This document shows positions 8,728 through 18,034 of a DNA stretch of 64,000 bases, in pieces; within the stretch, counting starts at the first letter, position 1; every line of letters starts with the position of its first letter. Position numbers and translations under genes: made by a program. The DNA comes from Proteobacteria bacterium ST_bin12 (GTDB lineage Bacteria; Pseudomonadota; Gammaproteobacteria; Burkholderiales; Methylophilaceae): assembly GCA_002083635.1 (NCBI GenBank), contig MSXP01000005.1:186001-250000 (forward strand). The letters run 5' to 3'. The notes below the pieces were generated by a model. It was not told where the DNA came from and did not search any database. It was given only the letters and a program-made list of their open reading frames with translations.

Positions 8728-9576
8728 AACGCTTTAACGATACCGTCAATTTCATCTCTTGATAGCTTTGACCAGTATATGCGTGCAATCAAGGCCTTCC
8801 CGCTATTAAGCGCAGAAGAAGAATATGACTTGGCTACAAGACTCAAGAACAACAACGATTTAGACGCGGCGCAAACTTTGATTGTTTCGCATCTACGCTT
8901 GGTTGCGAGTATTGCGCGTGGCTACTTGGGTTATGGCTTGCCACAATCTGATCTTATTCAAGAAGGCAATATTGGTTTGATGAAAGCCGTGAAGCGATTT
9001 GACCCTGATCGCGGAGTGCGCCTAGTATCCTTTGCTATGCATTGGATTAAAGCAGAAATGAATGAATACATTGTGCGTAACTGGCGTTTGGTGAAAACTG
9101 CTACAACCAAAGCACAACGTAAACTATTCTTTAATTTACGTAGCATGAAAAAAGGCTTTGATAGCCTACATACCGATGAAGTGAATCGTATTGCAAAAGA
9201 GCTCAATGTAAAGCCTGAAGAAGTGATGGAAATGGAATATCGCTTAAATGGCCAAGAGATTTCATTGGATGCGCAAATTGATGATGACGGCGACGAAAGC
9301 TTTAGCCCGATTGCTTACTTGGAAGATGAAAGTCCGGAGCCATCTGAGTTTTTAGCCAACCAACAAGCAGAGAAAATGCAATCAGCCAGCTTAAGCAAAG
9401 CGTTAATGAGCTTGGATGACCGCAGCCGCCGTGTTTTAGAGGCGCGCTGGCTAACCGAAAGCTCAACGCTTACCTTGCATGATTTGGCCGCCGAATTTGG
9501 TGTTTCAGCAGAACGTATTCGCCAGATTGAGCAAAAAGCCATGCAAAAAATCAAAGGCGCGATGTTAGCGGCTTAA
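8725..9576 (+). CDS. rpoH: RNA polymerase heat-shock sigma factor RpoH (apparent ATT start)
   Basis: Sigma-32 directs heat-shock transcription. The protein shows region 2 (DLIQEGNIGLMKAVKRFDP, the RpoH-type FASYAxHWIKAE equivalent SFAMHWIKAEMNEYI), the RpoH box region around QRKLFFNLR, and region 4 (LDDRSRRVLEARWL, SAERIRQIEQKAM). From the first ATG (8779) it would have only 265 residues and would lose the conserved SLDSFDQYM segment. From ATT at 8725, with AAAGGAG 7 bp upstream, it has 283 residues, close to the 284 of E. coli RpoH. I therefore use ATT. Transcription is probably under HrcA through the CIRCE site; translation from ATT may be IF3-sensitive, as for infC (inference). Confidence 0.9.
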   Translation: MNALTIPSISSLDSFDQYMRAIKAFPLLSAEEEYDLATRLKNNNDLDAAQTLIVSHLRLVASIARGYLGYGLPQSDLIQEGNIGLMKAVKRFDPDRGVRLVSFAMHWIKAEMNEYIVRNWRLVKTATTKAQRKLFFNLRSMKKGFDSLHTDEVNRIAKELNVKPEEVMEMEYRLNGQEISLDAQIDDDGDESFSPIAYLEDESPEPSEFLANQQAEKMQSASLSKALMSLDDRSRRVLEARWLTESSTLTLHDLAAEFGVSAERIRQIEQKAMQKIKGAMLAA

Positions 9577-9595
9577 TTTTGGTTGCCGCAATAAT

Positions 9596-9624
9596 AAAAA
9601 AGCCGACTTAATGTCGGCTTTTTT
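9596..9624. terminator. Bidirectional terminator between rpoH and dynamin gene
   Basis: The stem AGCCGAC/GTCGGCT (9601-9607, 9613-9619) has a 5-nt loop. It is preceded by A5 and followed by T5, so it can serve the convergent rpoH and dynamin genes. Confidence 0.92.
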
Positions 9625-9644
9625 ATTATAAAGATTAAAGTAAG

Positions 9645-11603
9645 TTAAGCCGCTTTTGCATCTGATTCATTTTCAAAAGCCAGAGCATTACCCATATGTT
9701 GGCGCAATACTTTTAAATCTGTCATTTGAGCGCGGATACTTTTCTCAATATTCTCTAGCTCTAGAATACGGTCTTCCAAAGTATCGGTTGCTTTGTAAAT
9801 ACGTTTAATACTTTCTAAGCGGCGACGTAATTGCAGCTGATGCTCACGCACTTGCGATTCCATCGGCGCAATCACGGCTTTTAACCAGTTTTCCACATCA
9901 CGGTTCGCCACTTCATACACATGAATTACACGACTGGCTAAGGTTTCAAAGAACTTTGTCGTTAATGTCATTTTCTCATTGGCAATCATATTAAAAGCGG
10001 TATTAAACTGCTCTTTATAAGCGCGTTCTAACTTAGCTAACTCTTTTTGATAGCGCAAAGTAGAAAAAGCAGGTGGTTCAGATTTACGCAAACCATGCTC
10101 TTTACTGAACTTGTCATACATCACATCCATCATTTTCTTGATTTCATCAATTTGCGCATCAGATGATACTAATCGACCTTTTAAATCCAAGAAAAAATGA
10201 TCCATTGCTTCGCGAATTGTTTTGGTAAAGCTCGCTTTCACCATAGTTTCACGCGTGGTATGCACTTGCAACTTAAGCGCTTCCATACCCAACAAAGTGA
10301 ATAGTTTATTGGTCTGTTGCGAAAACACGCTGCGCAATGCTTGAAAGCGTTGCAAACCTTTTTCAAAGTTTTCTTTGTCCACTTTGACTTTGTTCATCAT
10401 GTGCTCAACAACGTCTTCGTTTTTGCCACGTAAGCCTCGTAATTCTTCAAGCTGTTCAACTACGCCAGATACACGAGACTCCAAAATCATATTGGAGTTG
10501 GCGATTAAATCTTCAATTTCGTTCTTAGTGTTGTCACGAACGATTTCTTTTTTAGATGGAATCAGCTCATCTGATAAGGCTTTTTCAAGCTCTGGTAATC
10601 GACTTTGCACCAATAGTGCTTCATCGCCGTTAATTTTGGCCAATAGTCCTTTTTGTGCAGAAGTAGGGAAAATTTGATTATTCTCTAAACCCAGTAACTC
10701 AGCGCTGGTTTTAATTTGCTTGTTAATCTCTTTTTGAATTTCTTTTTCGTTTTTCAACTCGTCCCACAAGCCGTCGATTTTATTCAATACGGCTAGGCGA
10801 CCTTTTTGTTTCCAGCGCGTACCGCTAATGTATTGACGCCACACGTCTATTTCAGACTTAGTAACGCCTGTATCTGCCGCCAAGATAAACAACACCGCAT
10901 GCGCATTTGGCAACATATTAAGCGTTAACTCAGGCTCTGTACCAATCGCGTTTAAGCCTGGCGTATCTAAAATCACCAAGCCTTGCTCAAGCAAAGGATG
11001 TGGGAAATTAATCATTGCATAACGCCAGCAAGGAATATCAATGCTACCGTCTTTGTTCAAGCTCATGGCATCATCACTGCTGTTTGGATCATACAAGCCG
11101 AATTTTTCAGCTTCTTCTGCGGTTACGCGCTTGGTGCTGCTTACTTCTTTAAACGCGGCGACCATGCTGTCGTTATTATCGACGTTAAATTCAACTACTT
11201 TCCATTCATCTGGATAGCGTTTGTATTCTGTGGTGGTTGCATCTGACGAGCGGGTTTCAATTGGCAACATCGCAATCGATGTCGGTTTTGAAGCGTCATA
11301 CAGCAACTCGGTCGGGCACATGGTGGTACGGCCCGCGCTAGATGGCAGTAAACGTTGACCATAATCTGCAAAGAAAATCGCATTAATCAACTCAGATTTG
11401 CCGCGCGAGAATTCCGCCACAAATGCGACATTCAATTTATCTTCGCGTAAACGCTCTAATAAATTGGTAATACGCTGATCAATTTGCGCATCGTTAAGCT
11501 CTTGCTCGTTAAGCCAACTACGATAATCACAAATGCTATCAACCAGCGCTTTCCGCCACTCGGAATACGCCGCAAATTGATGCGCCAGTTTATTTTCTGC
11601 CAT
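9645..11603 (-). CDS. Dynamin-family GTPase
   Basis: A large GTPase of 652 residues. The P-loop is EFSRGKSELINAI near residue 65, followed by switch/G2 SSAGRTTMCPTEL, G3 LDTPGLNAIG near 213 and G4 LNKIDGLWD near 275. The C-terminal half is strongly charged and predicted helical (about residues 350-640), like the stalk of bacterial dynamin-like proteins; no membrane segment is obvious. The start ATG at 11603 is preferred because GGGGAC lies 6 bp upstream; a GTG at 11615 would add four residues. Bacterial dynamins act in membrane remodelling or protection against stress. It stands alone, convergent with rpoH. Confidence 0.88.
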   Translation of the reverse strand: MAENKLAHQFAAYSEWRKALVDSICDYRSWLNEQELNDAQIDQRITNLLERLREDKLNVAFVAEFSRGKSELINAIFFADYGQRLLPSSAGRTTMCPTELLYDASKPTSIAMLPIETRSSDATTTEYKRYPDEWKVVEFNVDNNDSMVAAFKEVSSTKRVTAEEAEKFGLYDPNSSDDAMSLNKDGSIDIPCWRYAMINFPHPLLEQGLVILDTPGLNAIGTEPELTLNMLPNAHAVLFILAADTGVTKSEIDVWRQYISGTRWKQKGRLAVLNKIDGLWDELKNEKEIQKEINKQIKTSAELLGLENNQIFPTSAQKGLLAKINGDEALLVQSRLPELEKALSDELIPSKKEIVRDNTKNEIEDLIANSNMILESRVSGVVEQLEELRGLRGKNEDVVEHMMNKVKVDKENFEKGLQRFQALRSVFSQQTNKLFTLLGMEALKLQVHTTRETMVKASFTKTIREAMDHFFLDLKGRLVSSDAQIDEIKKMMDVMYDKFSKEHGLRKSEPPAFSTLRYQKELAKLERAYKEQFNTAFNMIANEKMTLTTKFFETLASRVIHVYEVANRDVENWLKAVIAPMESQVREHQLQLRRRLESIKRIYKATDTLEDRILELENIEKSIRAQMTDLKVLRQHMGNALAFENESDAKAA

Positions 11604-11887
11604 TGTCGTCCCCACGCCTTATGCCAAATCAAAGCACTTACAGAATTTGATTGCTAACAAGCTTAAAATCCGCCTCTTTATACTTAAAACTACTTTATCA
11701 CAACATTGATATTATTTAAATTAATCAAGGTTATTATCAAGTTTAATTCATTTAGTTTCTGATGAAAGGCTCATTTTTAGTAATAAACGGTTATTTTAAT
11801 TAAAAATTTGTGGTTAAAAGCGCTAATTTGCCAGCCGCCATGCATGTTCTGTTATCATTATTAACTGAATTATTCTCACAACTTGCA

Positions 11888-12268
11888 ATGACCGATACCA
11901 ACCAATACTCGCCGCGCCCAATTGATATTCGCTTGCACCAAGCATCTCGATTATTAGAAATTAAATTCGATAACAATACCGAATGTAAGCTATCGACTGA
12001 ATTTTTACGCGCTTACTCACCCTCTGCTGAGGTGCGCGGACATGGCGTGGGGCAAGAAACGCTGCAAATCGGCAAAGAGGATGTGAATATCAGCGCTATC
12101 GAACCAGTGGGCAATTACGCAGTCAAGCTAGTGTTCACAGATGGCCATGACACTGGCTTGTATTCTTGGGATTATTTATACGAAATGGCTAAAAATTACG
12201 AAGCCATGTGGCAAGATTATATGACCAAGCTTGAAATGGCTGGGCATAAGCGCAAGCAGATTGTTTAG
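11888..12268 (+). CDS. DUF971 (GBBH-like) domain protein
   Basis: A protein of 126 residues made of one DUF971 domain, related to the N-terminal domain of gamma-butyrobetaine hydroxylases. Recognisable parts are RPIDIRLHQASRLLEIKF, the STEFLRAYSPSAEVRGHG segment and HDTGLYSWDYLYEM. In many betaproteobacteria it directly precedes ubiE, as here (9 bp gap), but its role is not established. The ATG at 11888 gives the usual family length; an in-frame upstream extension to 11810 is unlike the family and is rejected. Confidence 0.88.
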   Translation: MTDTNQYSPRPIDIRLHQASRLLEIKFDNNTECKLSTEFLRAYSPSAEVRGHGVGQETLQIGKEDVNISAIEPVGNYAVKLVFTDGHDTGLYSWDYLYEMAKNYEAMWQDYMTKLEMAGHKRKQIV

Positions 12269-12277
12269 GAAATTCAT

Positions 12278-13015
12278 ATGACCGAAAAAACCACGCATTT
12301 TGGCTTTAAAACCATTAGCGAACCGATAAAACAGCAAAAAGTGGGCGAAGTTTTTCATTCTGTCGCCAGCAAATACGACATTATGAATGATGTGATGTCC
12401 GCAGGTTTGCACCGCGTTTGGAAACGTTTTGCGGTGGATGTGAGTGGTGTAAAAGCGGGCGATAAGGTGCTGGATATTGCAGGCGGCAGTGGTGACTTAA
12501 CCAAATTATTCGCCCAAAAAGTCGGCGCAACGGGTGAAGTGATACTCACCGACATTAACGCATCGATGCTTTCTGTTGGGCGCGACCGTATGATTGACGC
12601 AGGGCTGAGTGTGCCTGCCATGCAATGTAATGCCGAGCAATTGCCGTTTGCGGATAATAGTTTTGACTGCGTGATTGTGGCGTTTGGTTTGCGCAATATG
12701 ACGCACAAAGATATCGCGCTGAAAGAAATGCAACGTGTGCTAAAAGTGGGTGGCCGGCTGTTGGTTTTAGAATTCTCAAAAGTGTGGCAACCATTAGAGA
12801 AATTATATGATGTTTACTCGTTTAAATTTTTGCCGTTTATGGGCAAATTAATCGCCAAAGATGCCGAAAGCTACCAATATTTAGCCGAAAGCATTCGCAT
12901 GCATCCAAACCAAGAAACGCTTAAACAAATGATGATAGACGCGGGCTTAAGCCAAGTGGATTACCATAATTTAAACGCGGGCGTAGTCGCCTTACATAAG
13001 GGCTACAAAACGTAG
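12278..13015 (+). CDS. ubiE: Ubiquinone/menaquinone C-methyltransferase UbiE
   Basis: UbiE is the SAM-dependent methyltransferase of the C2-methylation step in ubiquinone synthesis (and of demethylmenaquinone where present). The 245-residue protein shows the family signatures YDIMNDVMSAGLHRVWKR near residue 34, the SAM motif VLDIAGGSGDLTK near 65, and VIVAFGLRNMTHK near 130. It lies in a ubi cluster with ubiJ and ubiB. Confidence 0.96.
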   Translation: MTEKTTHFGFKTISEPIKQQKVGEVFHSVASKYDIMNDVMSAGLHRVWKRFAVDVSGVKAGDKVLDIAGGSGDLTKLFAQKVGATGEVILTDINASMLSVGRDRMIDAGLSVPAMQCNAEQLPFADNSFDCVIVAFGLRNMTHKDIALKEMQRVLKVGGRLLVLEFSKVWQPLEKLYDVYSFKFLPFMGKLIAKDAESYQYLAESIRMHPNQETLKQMMIDAGLSQVDYHNLNAGVVALHKGYKT

Positions 13016-13025
13016 TGTTTTTGAT

Positions 13026-13628
13026 ATGCTTAAACCATTAATAACCCGCTTTTTACAGCATATTACACAGCAAAATAGCTGGTCGCGACCATACTTAACC
13101 CCTTTTTCGGGCAGAATTTTACAGTTTGATTTTTCGCTACTGAAAGCACATTTAATTATTCTAGAAGATGGTAGCTTAAGTTTGGCCGGTGAATCGGCAA
13201 AAGCCGATGCGATTATTCACATACCACCCAGCCTAGCCATGCGTTTAATGGCGCAAGACGAATCGGCTAAGATGCAAATTAAAATTGATGGCGATACGCA
13301 TTTAGCCACCGAATTCAGTAAGGTTTTGCAACAAATGCGCTGGGATTATGAAGAAGATTTAAGCCATTTAGTAGGTGACATTGCTGCCAACAAATTAGTG
13401 ACTGGCGGCAAAAAAATAGCGCAAGAAACCAAAAAACAAAGCATCAATCTGGCAGAAATGTTAAGCGAATATTGGCAAGAAGAAAAACCTACCATCGCTA
13501 AAAAATGGCAGGTTGAGAAGTTTGTACAAGAAGTGGATAGCCTTAAGAGTGATATGGCACGCTTTGAAAAAAAACTGAAAAAATTCAGCAAATCAGTCAA
13601 CGATTCTGCAGAAAGCCTCTCTGATTAA
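13026..13628 (+). CDS. ubiJ: Ubiquinone biosynthesis accessory factor UbiJ
   Basis: UbiJ is a lipid-binding (SCP2-like) scaffold of the aerobic ubiquinone complex in proteobacteria. The 200 residues have an N-terminal SCP2 domain (PLITRFLQHITQ at the start, DAIIHIPPSLAMRLM near 81, DGDTHLATEFSKVLQQMRWDYEEDLSHLVGD is the typical segment and is seen here near 108-138) and a charged coiled-coil C-terminus (about 150-195). It lies between ubiE and ubiB, the usual order, and its TAA overlaps the ubiB ATG by one base. Confidence 0.92.
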   Translation: MLKPLITRFLQHITQQNSWSRPYLTPFSGRILQFDFSLLKAHLIILEDGSLSLAGESAKADAIIHIPPSLAMRLMAQDESAKMQIKIDGDTHLATEFSKVLQQMRWDYEEDLSHLVGDIAANKLVTGGKKIAQETKKQSINLAEMLSEYWQEEKPTIAKKWQVEKFVQEVDSLKSDMARFEKKLKKFSKSVNDSAESLSD

Positions 13629-15205
13629 TGCACTACTTTCGCCTACTCATCATTATTTTCATCTTATTAAAATTTGGATTAGATGAATTCATCGGTGAGC
13701 ACAATAGCTTTAAGCCCCTGCACAAGCTCATTAAAATTTTGTTTTTCTGGCGTAATAATGCGCTACCTAGAGGCGTGCGCCTACGTTTAGCGCTAGAAAA
13801 ATTAGGTCCGTTATTTGTCAAGTTTGGGCAAATGCTATCAACGCGCCGCGATTTATTGGCGCCAGATGTGGCAAATGAGCTGGCAAAATTACAAGACCAA
13901 GTGCCACCTTTCGCGTTTTCTGAAGTACAGAAAAGTATTGAAGTGGCATTTGAGTTACCGCTAGATCAAGTGTATAGCCAATTTGATAAGACTGCGGTTG
14001 CCAGCGCATCGGTGGCACAAGTGCACTTTGCCCTATTACCAAATGGTCAACCTGTGGCAGTTAAAGTATTACGCCCAGGCATTGCCAAAGTCATTCATCA
14101 AGATTTGCAGCTATTAAAATCTTTGGCTTGGCTATTGCAAACGCTTTCCAGTGAAGGTAAACGCCTAAAACCTCTAGAGGTTGTTGATGAATTTGCGCGC
14201 CACACCAAACATGAGTTGGATTTGACCTTAGAAGCGGCTAACTGTAGCCAATTAGCACGTAACTTCGCTGAAAATGACGAAATAAGAGCAAAACTGTTGA
14301 TTCCTGATGTGTATTGGGATTACTGCCGCAAAGAAGTCATGACCATGCAGCGCATGTATGGCACACCGATTAGCCAAATTGATGTATTACGCGCAAAAGA
14401 AATCGACATCACCAAGCTTGCGCATGATGGCGTTGAAATTTTTTTTACACAAGTGTTCCGAGATGGTTTCTTTCATGCCGATATGCACCCTGGCAACATT
14501 CAAGTCGCCGATGAAGGTCCAGATAAAGGCAAATATATTGCCCTAGATTTTGGCATTATGGGCAGCTTAAGCGATACCGATAAATATTACCTTGCACGCA
14601 ATTTTCTGGCTTTTTTTAATCGCGATTATCGCGATGTAGCTATTGCCCATATCGAATCGGGCTGGGTTCCAAAAGATACCAATACGGATGAACTAGAAAC
14701 CGCTATCCGCGCCATTTGTGAGCCTATTTTTGATAAGCCGTTAAAAGATATTTCGTTTGGCCGCACCTTATTAAGCCTGTTTCAAATGTCACGCCGATTC
14801 GGTGTAGTGATTCAGCCGCAACTTGTTATGTTGCAAAAAACCTTGCTCAATATTGAAGGTCTAGGCCGCGATTTAGACCCGAATATTGATTTATGGCAAA
14901 CCGCAAAACCATTTTTAAAACGTTGGATGAGTGAGCAAGTGGGTTGGCGCAGCATGGTTAACACATTCAAAAAAGAGCTGCCATTTATCTTAAAAAATAC
15001 GCCGCAAATGCCGCGTTTGGTGCACCAATTTTTGAATCAGCAAACACATGCAGAGCAAGATATGCCAATGCGGCAGACGATGGGTGCGCTAATAAAGGCA
15101 CAGCAAAAACAAGCACGCTGGCAAAAAAGGTTAACCTTGATTATTGGCGTTATACTTATATTGCAAGTCGCTACTTTTATTGCTTTTGGTTTTAAATTTG
15201 TTTAA
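13628..15205 (+). CDS. ubiB: ABC1/ADCK-like ATPase UbiB
   Basis: UbiB is an atypical kinase-like ATPase needed for ubiquinone biosynthesis, anchored to the inner membrane. The 525-residue protein shows the family KxGQ motif (VKFGQMLSTRRDLL near residue 64), an Ala-rich nucleotide loop (ASASVAQVHFA near 120), VAVKVLRPG near 143, FHADMHPGNIQV near 285 and the metal-binding LDFGIMG near 308. A C-terminal membrane helix lies at about residues 503-524. It overlaps ubiJ by 1 bp. Confidence 0.96.
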   Translation: MHYFRLLIIIFILLKFGLDEFIGEHNSFKPLHKLIKILFFWRNNALPRGVRLRLALEKLGPLFVKFGQMLSTRRDLLAPDVANELAKLQDQVPPFAFSEVQKSIEVAFELPLDQVYSQFDKTAVASASVAQVHFALLPNGQPVAVKVLRPGIAKVIHQDLQLLKSLAWLLQTLSSEGKRLKPLEVVDEFARHTKHELDLTLEAANCSQLARNFAENDEIRAKLLIPDVYWDYCRKEVMTMQRMYGTPISQIDVLRAKEIDITKLAHDGVEIFFTQVFRDGFFHADMHPGNIQVADEGPDKGKYIALDFGIMGSLSDTDKYYLARNFLAFFNRDYRDVAIAHIESGWVPKDTNTDELETAIRAICEPIFDKPLKDISFGRTLLSLFQMSRRFGVVIQPQLVMLQKTLLNIEGLGRDLDPNIDLWQTAKPFLKRWMSEQVGWRSMVNTFKKELPFILKNTPQMPRLVHQFLNQQTHAEQDMPMRQTMGALIKAQQKQARWQKRLTLIIGVILILQVATFIAFGFKFV

Positions 15206-15223
15206 TTAATAGGAGTTAAAGTG

Positions 15224-15670
15224 ATGACAAAAATATTTTCTTGCTTAAATCTTTGTTTATTTTTAGCGTTATCAAATATCGCCATTGCCCAAGACTTAAG
15301 CCCTGTTGGCTTATGGAAAACCATTGATGACAAAACCGGCAAGCCACGCTCATTAATCCGTATTAGTGATAATAACGGCGAATTGAGCGCAGTGGTTGAA
15401 AAAGGCTTATTAGCAACGGATACTGGCGATGCGGTTTGTGAGAAATGCACCGATGAGCGGAAAGACAAAAAAATTATTGGTATGACAATCGCCAAAGGAC
15501 TTAAGAAAAATGGCAATCAATATGATGGCGGTGAAATACTAGACCCGAACAATGGCAAAGTATATCGTTGCAAAATGAAGCTGGATGAAACTGGCAATAT
15601 TCTGGAAGTGCGCGGTTATATTGGCATATCACTGCTTGGTCGCTCACAAACTTGGAATCGAGTTGAATAA
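15224..15670 (+). CDS. DUF2147 domain secreted protein
   Basis: A 148-residue protein with a signal peptide (about residues 1-19, cleavage after IAIA) and a DUF2147 domain: LSPVGLWKTIDDKTGKPRS, then CEKCTDERKDKKIIGM and ending in EVRGYIGISLLGRSQTWNR. The family is a periplasmic beta-rich domain of unknown role. ATG at 15224 is chosen because AGGAG is 8 bp upstream; a GTG immediately before (15221) is too close. It may be cotranscribed with the ubi genes, 18 bp upstream. Confidence 0.9.
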   Translation: MTKIFSCLNLCLFLALSNIAIAQDLSPVGLWKTIDDKTGKPRSLIRISDNNGELSAVVEKGLLATDTGDAVCEKCTDERKDKKIIGMTIAKGLKKNGNQYDGGEILDPNNGKVYRCKMKLDETGNILEVRGYIGISLLGRSQTWNRVE

Positions 15671-15705
15671 GCCAACTACTATATAAGAAAAGTAAGGGAA
15701 AAGTC

Positions 15706-17136
15706 GTGCTGATTTGGTTTGTTGTAGCGTATCTACTTGTTTCTATTGGCATTGGCCTAGTTGCGGCAACTCGCGTTCACAATACAAAAGATTATGCAGT
15801 TGCAGGCCGTCATTTGCCTTTGCCTGTGGTGATGGCGACTGTTTTTGCCACATGGTTCGGTGCAGAGGCCGTATTTGGCGTATCGGCAACTTTTGTACAA
15901 GAAGGCTTAAATGGGGTGGTGGCTGACCCATTTGGCTCTAGCATGTGCTTAATTATCGCTGGCTTTTTCTTTTCTACCCAACTCTACAAACTTAACATTA
16001 TTACGCTGGGTGATTTTTACCGCATGCGTTACAACCGCACTGTAGAAGTGCTCACCACTATCGCTATCGTTGTATCATACTTGGGCTGGGTTGCAGCGCA
16101 AATCAAAGCACTGGGGTTGATATTCAACATGATTACGCATGGTGCTATCAGTGAAGAAATGGGCATGATTATTGGCACTGGAATCGTATTAACTTACACC
16201 ACGTTAGGTGGCATGCTATCGGTAGCCGTGTTGGATTTTGTGCAGATGATTGTGGTGATTGGCGGCTTACTCTACATTGGCAGCATCGTATCTGGCATGA
16301 CCGGCGGCGTAGCGCCCGTGGTAGAGCATGCGAGGACGGCTGGTAAATTGGATTTCTTTCCCAAAGGTAGCGATATTTGGGTGTGGATTACCTTCTTGGG
16401 TGGCTGGGTGACCATGATGTTAGGCAGCATTCCGCAGCAAGACGTTTTTCAGCGCATCACTTCAGCCAAAAGTGCAAAAATCGCACTATGGGGCTCGATT
16501 TTAGGCGCAAGCGTCTATTTCTGTTTTACGTTTGTGCCCATGTTTATTGCTTATTCTGCCACCTTAATAGACCCCGCTGTATTCGGCAAACTAGTACAAG
16601 AAGACTCACAACGCGTGCTACCAACCTTGGTTTTAACGCATACGCCGCTATTGGCTCAGGCAATTTTCTTTGGCGCTGTATTATCTGCCATTATGAGCTG
16701 CTCATCAGCTACCCTACTCGCGCCATCTGTCAGCTTTGCAGAGAATATTGTTAAAGCTTATATACCAAATATGAGTGATGCTGCATTTTTACGGGTAATG
16801 CGGATTTGCTTAATTGGGTTTGCGTTATGCGTGCTGCTTTATGCGTTAAATTCCGATTTAACTATTTTCGGCATGGTCGAATCCGCCTACAAAATCACGC
16901 TGGCAGGTGCATTTATACCGCTAGTGTTCGGTGCTTTTTGGAAACACTCAACCAGTCAAGGTGCCATGTTTGCCATTATTGGTGGCATTGGTAGTTGGCT
17001 AATTATAGAATTGTCGTTTGGTGAAGCAAGCTTAATTCCACCGCAGTTGATTGGCTTAGCGGTAAGCACTGCAGGGATGATTATTGGGTCATTACTGCCG
17101 CAAAAAATGGGTGTTGTATATCTGCACGACAGTTAA
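15706..17136 (+). CDS. Sodium:solute symporter family protein
   Basis: This 476-residue integral membrane protein has about 13 predicted hydrophobic helices and matches the SSS family (proline/pantothenate/glucose symporters): DYAVAGRHLPLPVVMAT near residue 25, TWFGAEAVFG near 48, and YTTLGGMLSVAVLDFVQM near 165. The substrate cannot be told from sequence. The start is a GTG with AAGGG about 8 bp upstream. It follows the DUF2147 gene by 35 bp and is convergent with mutM. Confidence 0.9.
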   Translation: MLIWFVVAYLLVSIGIGLVAATRVHNTKDYAVAGRHLPLPVVMATVFATWFGAEAVFGVSATFVQEGLNGVVADPFGSSMCLIIAGFFFSTQLYKLNIITLGDFYRMRYNRTVEVLTTIAIVVSYLGWVAAQIKALGLIFNMITHGAISEEMGMIIGTGIVLTYTTLGGMLSVAVLDFVQMIVVIGGLLYIGSIVSGMTGGVAPVVEHARTAGKLDFFPKGSDIWVWITFLGGWVTMMLGSIPQQDVFQRITSAKSAKIALWGSILGASVYFCFTFVPMFIAYSATLIDPAVFGKLVQEDSQRVLPTLVLTHTPLLAQAIFFGAVLSAIMSCSSATLLAPSVSFAENIVKAYIPNMSDAAFLRVMRICLIGFALCVLLYALNSDLTIFGMVESAYKITLAGAFIPLVFGAFWKHSTSQGAMFAIIGGIGSWLIIELSFGEASLIPPQLIGLAVSTAGMIIGSLLPQKMGVVYLHDS

Positions 17137-17179
17137 TGTTTTTTGAATTGTTGGCATTTATATTGAGCCGCTAGAAAGA

Positions 17180-18022
17180 TTATTTGGCCTGACAATTTGT
17201 GCAATAAAAAGTTGAGCGCTGACCTAAGCGAATATTTTTAATCGCACTTGCACATATTTTGCATGGCTCATCCGTTCGCCCATACACAAAATAATCCTGC
17301 TGAAAATAGCCAGGATTGCCATCTGTGCCAAAAAAATCGCGTAAGCTACTGCCACCTGCATTTAACGCATCATTTAAAGTCGATTTAATTTCGGCGACCA
17401 ATTTTTCACACATTTTGAGGGTTAAGTTTTTTGCTGGGCTCTCTGGATGTATGCGCGCACGGAATAAAGATTCCGAAGCGTAAATATTACCCACTCCTAC
17501 CACTAAGTGGCTATCCATAATGGTGACTTTAATGGCAGCCGTACGAGTGCGAATTGCATCATACAAATACTGCGCACTAAAGCGATCTTCAAGCGGCTCT
17601 GGGCCAAGTACGCTAATAAGCATATGCTCATTAGGATTGTCACCTGCCCACAATACCGCGCCAAAACGGCGGGGATCGCGCAACCTTAGAACCTTACCAT
17701 TATCAAATACAATATCAAAGTGATCATGCTTTTCAGGCGGATAATTGCGCTCTAGTAAGCAGATACGACCAGACATGCCCAAATGTAACAACAAGGTACC
17801 TAATGGGACAGTCTTATCGCCTGATACAGCGCCAAATTCAGCCAAAATATACTTGGCTCGGCGCGTTAGGTTGAGTAGCTTTTTGCCCTGCAGAGTTTCC
17901 GGCAAATGTGATGGAATTGGCCAGCGCATACTGGCATTGCGAATCACCACTTGGGTGACACCTTGATTAATTAACGGCAGAAGCCCGCGGCGTGTGATTT
18001 CTACCTCGGGTAATTCAGGCAT
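17180..18022 (-). CDS. mutM: Formamidopyrimidine-DNA glycosylase MutM (Fpg)
   Basis: MutM removes 8-oxoguanine and other oxidised purines and cuts the abasic site. The 280 residues begin with PELPEVE, where Pro2 is the catalytic nucleophile and Glu3 the proton donor. They contain LGMSGRI near 85, RDPRRFG near 117, VGVGNIYASE near 173 and a complete C-terminal zinc finger (CKIC and CTNC near 255-278). It is the first complete minus-strand gene after the convergent symporter, 12 bp from the DUF4340 gene. Confidence 0.97.
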   Translation of the reverse strand: MPELPEVEITRRGLLPLINQGVTQVVIRNASMRWPIPSHLPETLQGKKLLNLTRRAKYILAEFGAVSGDKTVPLGTLLLHLGMSGRICLLERNYPPEKHDHFDIVFDNGKVLRLRDPRRFGAVLWAGDNPNEHMLISVLGPEPLEDRFSAQYLYDAIRTRTAAIKVTIMDSHLVVGVGNIYASESLFRARIHPESPAKNLTLKMCEKLVAEIKSTLNDALNAGGSSLRDFFGTDGNPGYFQQDYFVYGRTDEPCKICASAIKNIRLGQRSTFYCTNCQAK

Positions 18023-18034
18023 GTGCGCTAATCG

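Noticed and set aside
11810..11887. Upstream extension of the DUF971 gene
   Set aside because: The added residues do not fit the family, and the ATG at 11888 gives the usual 126 residues.
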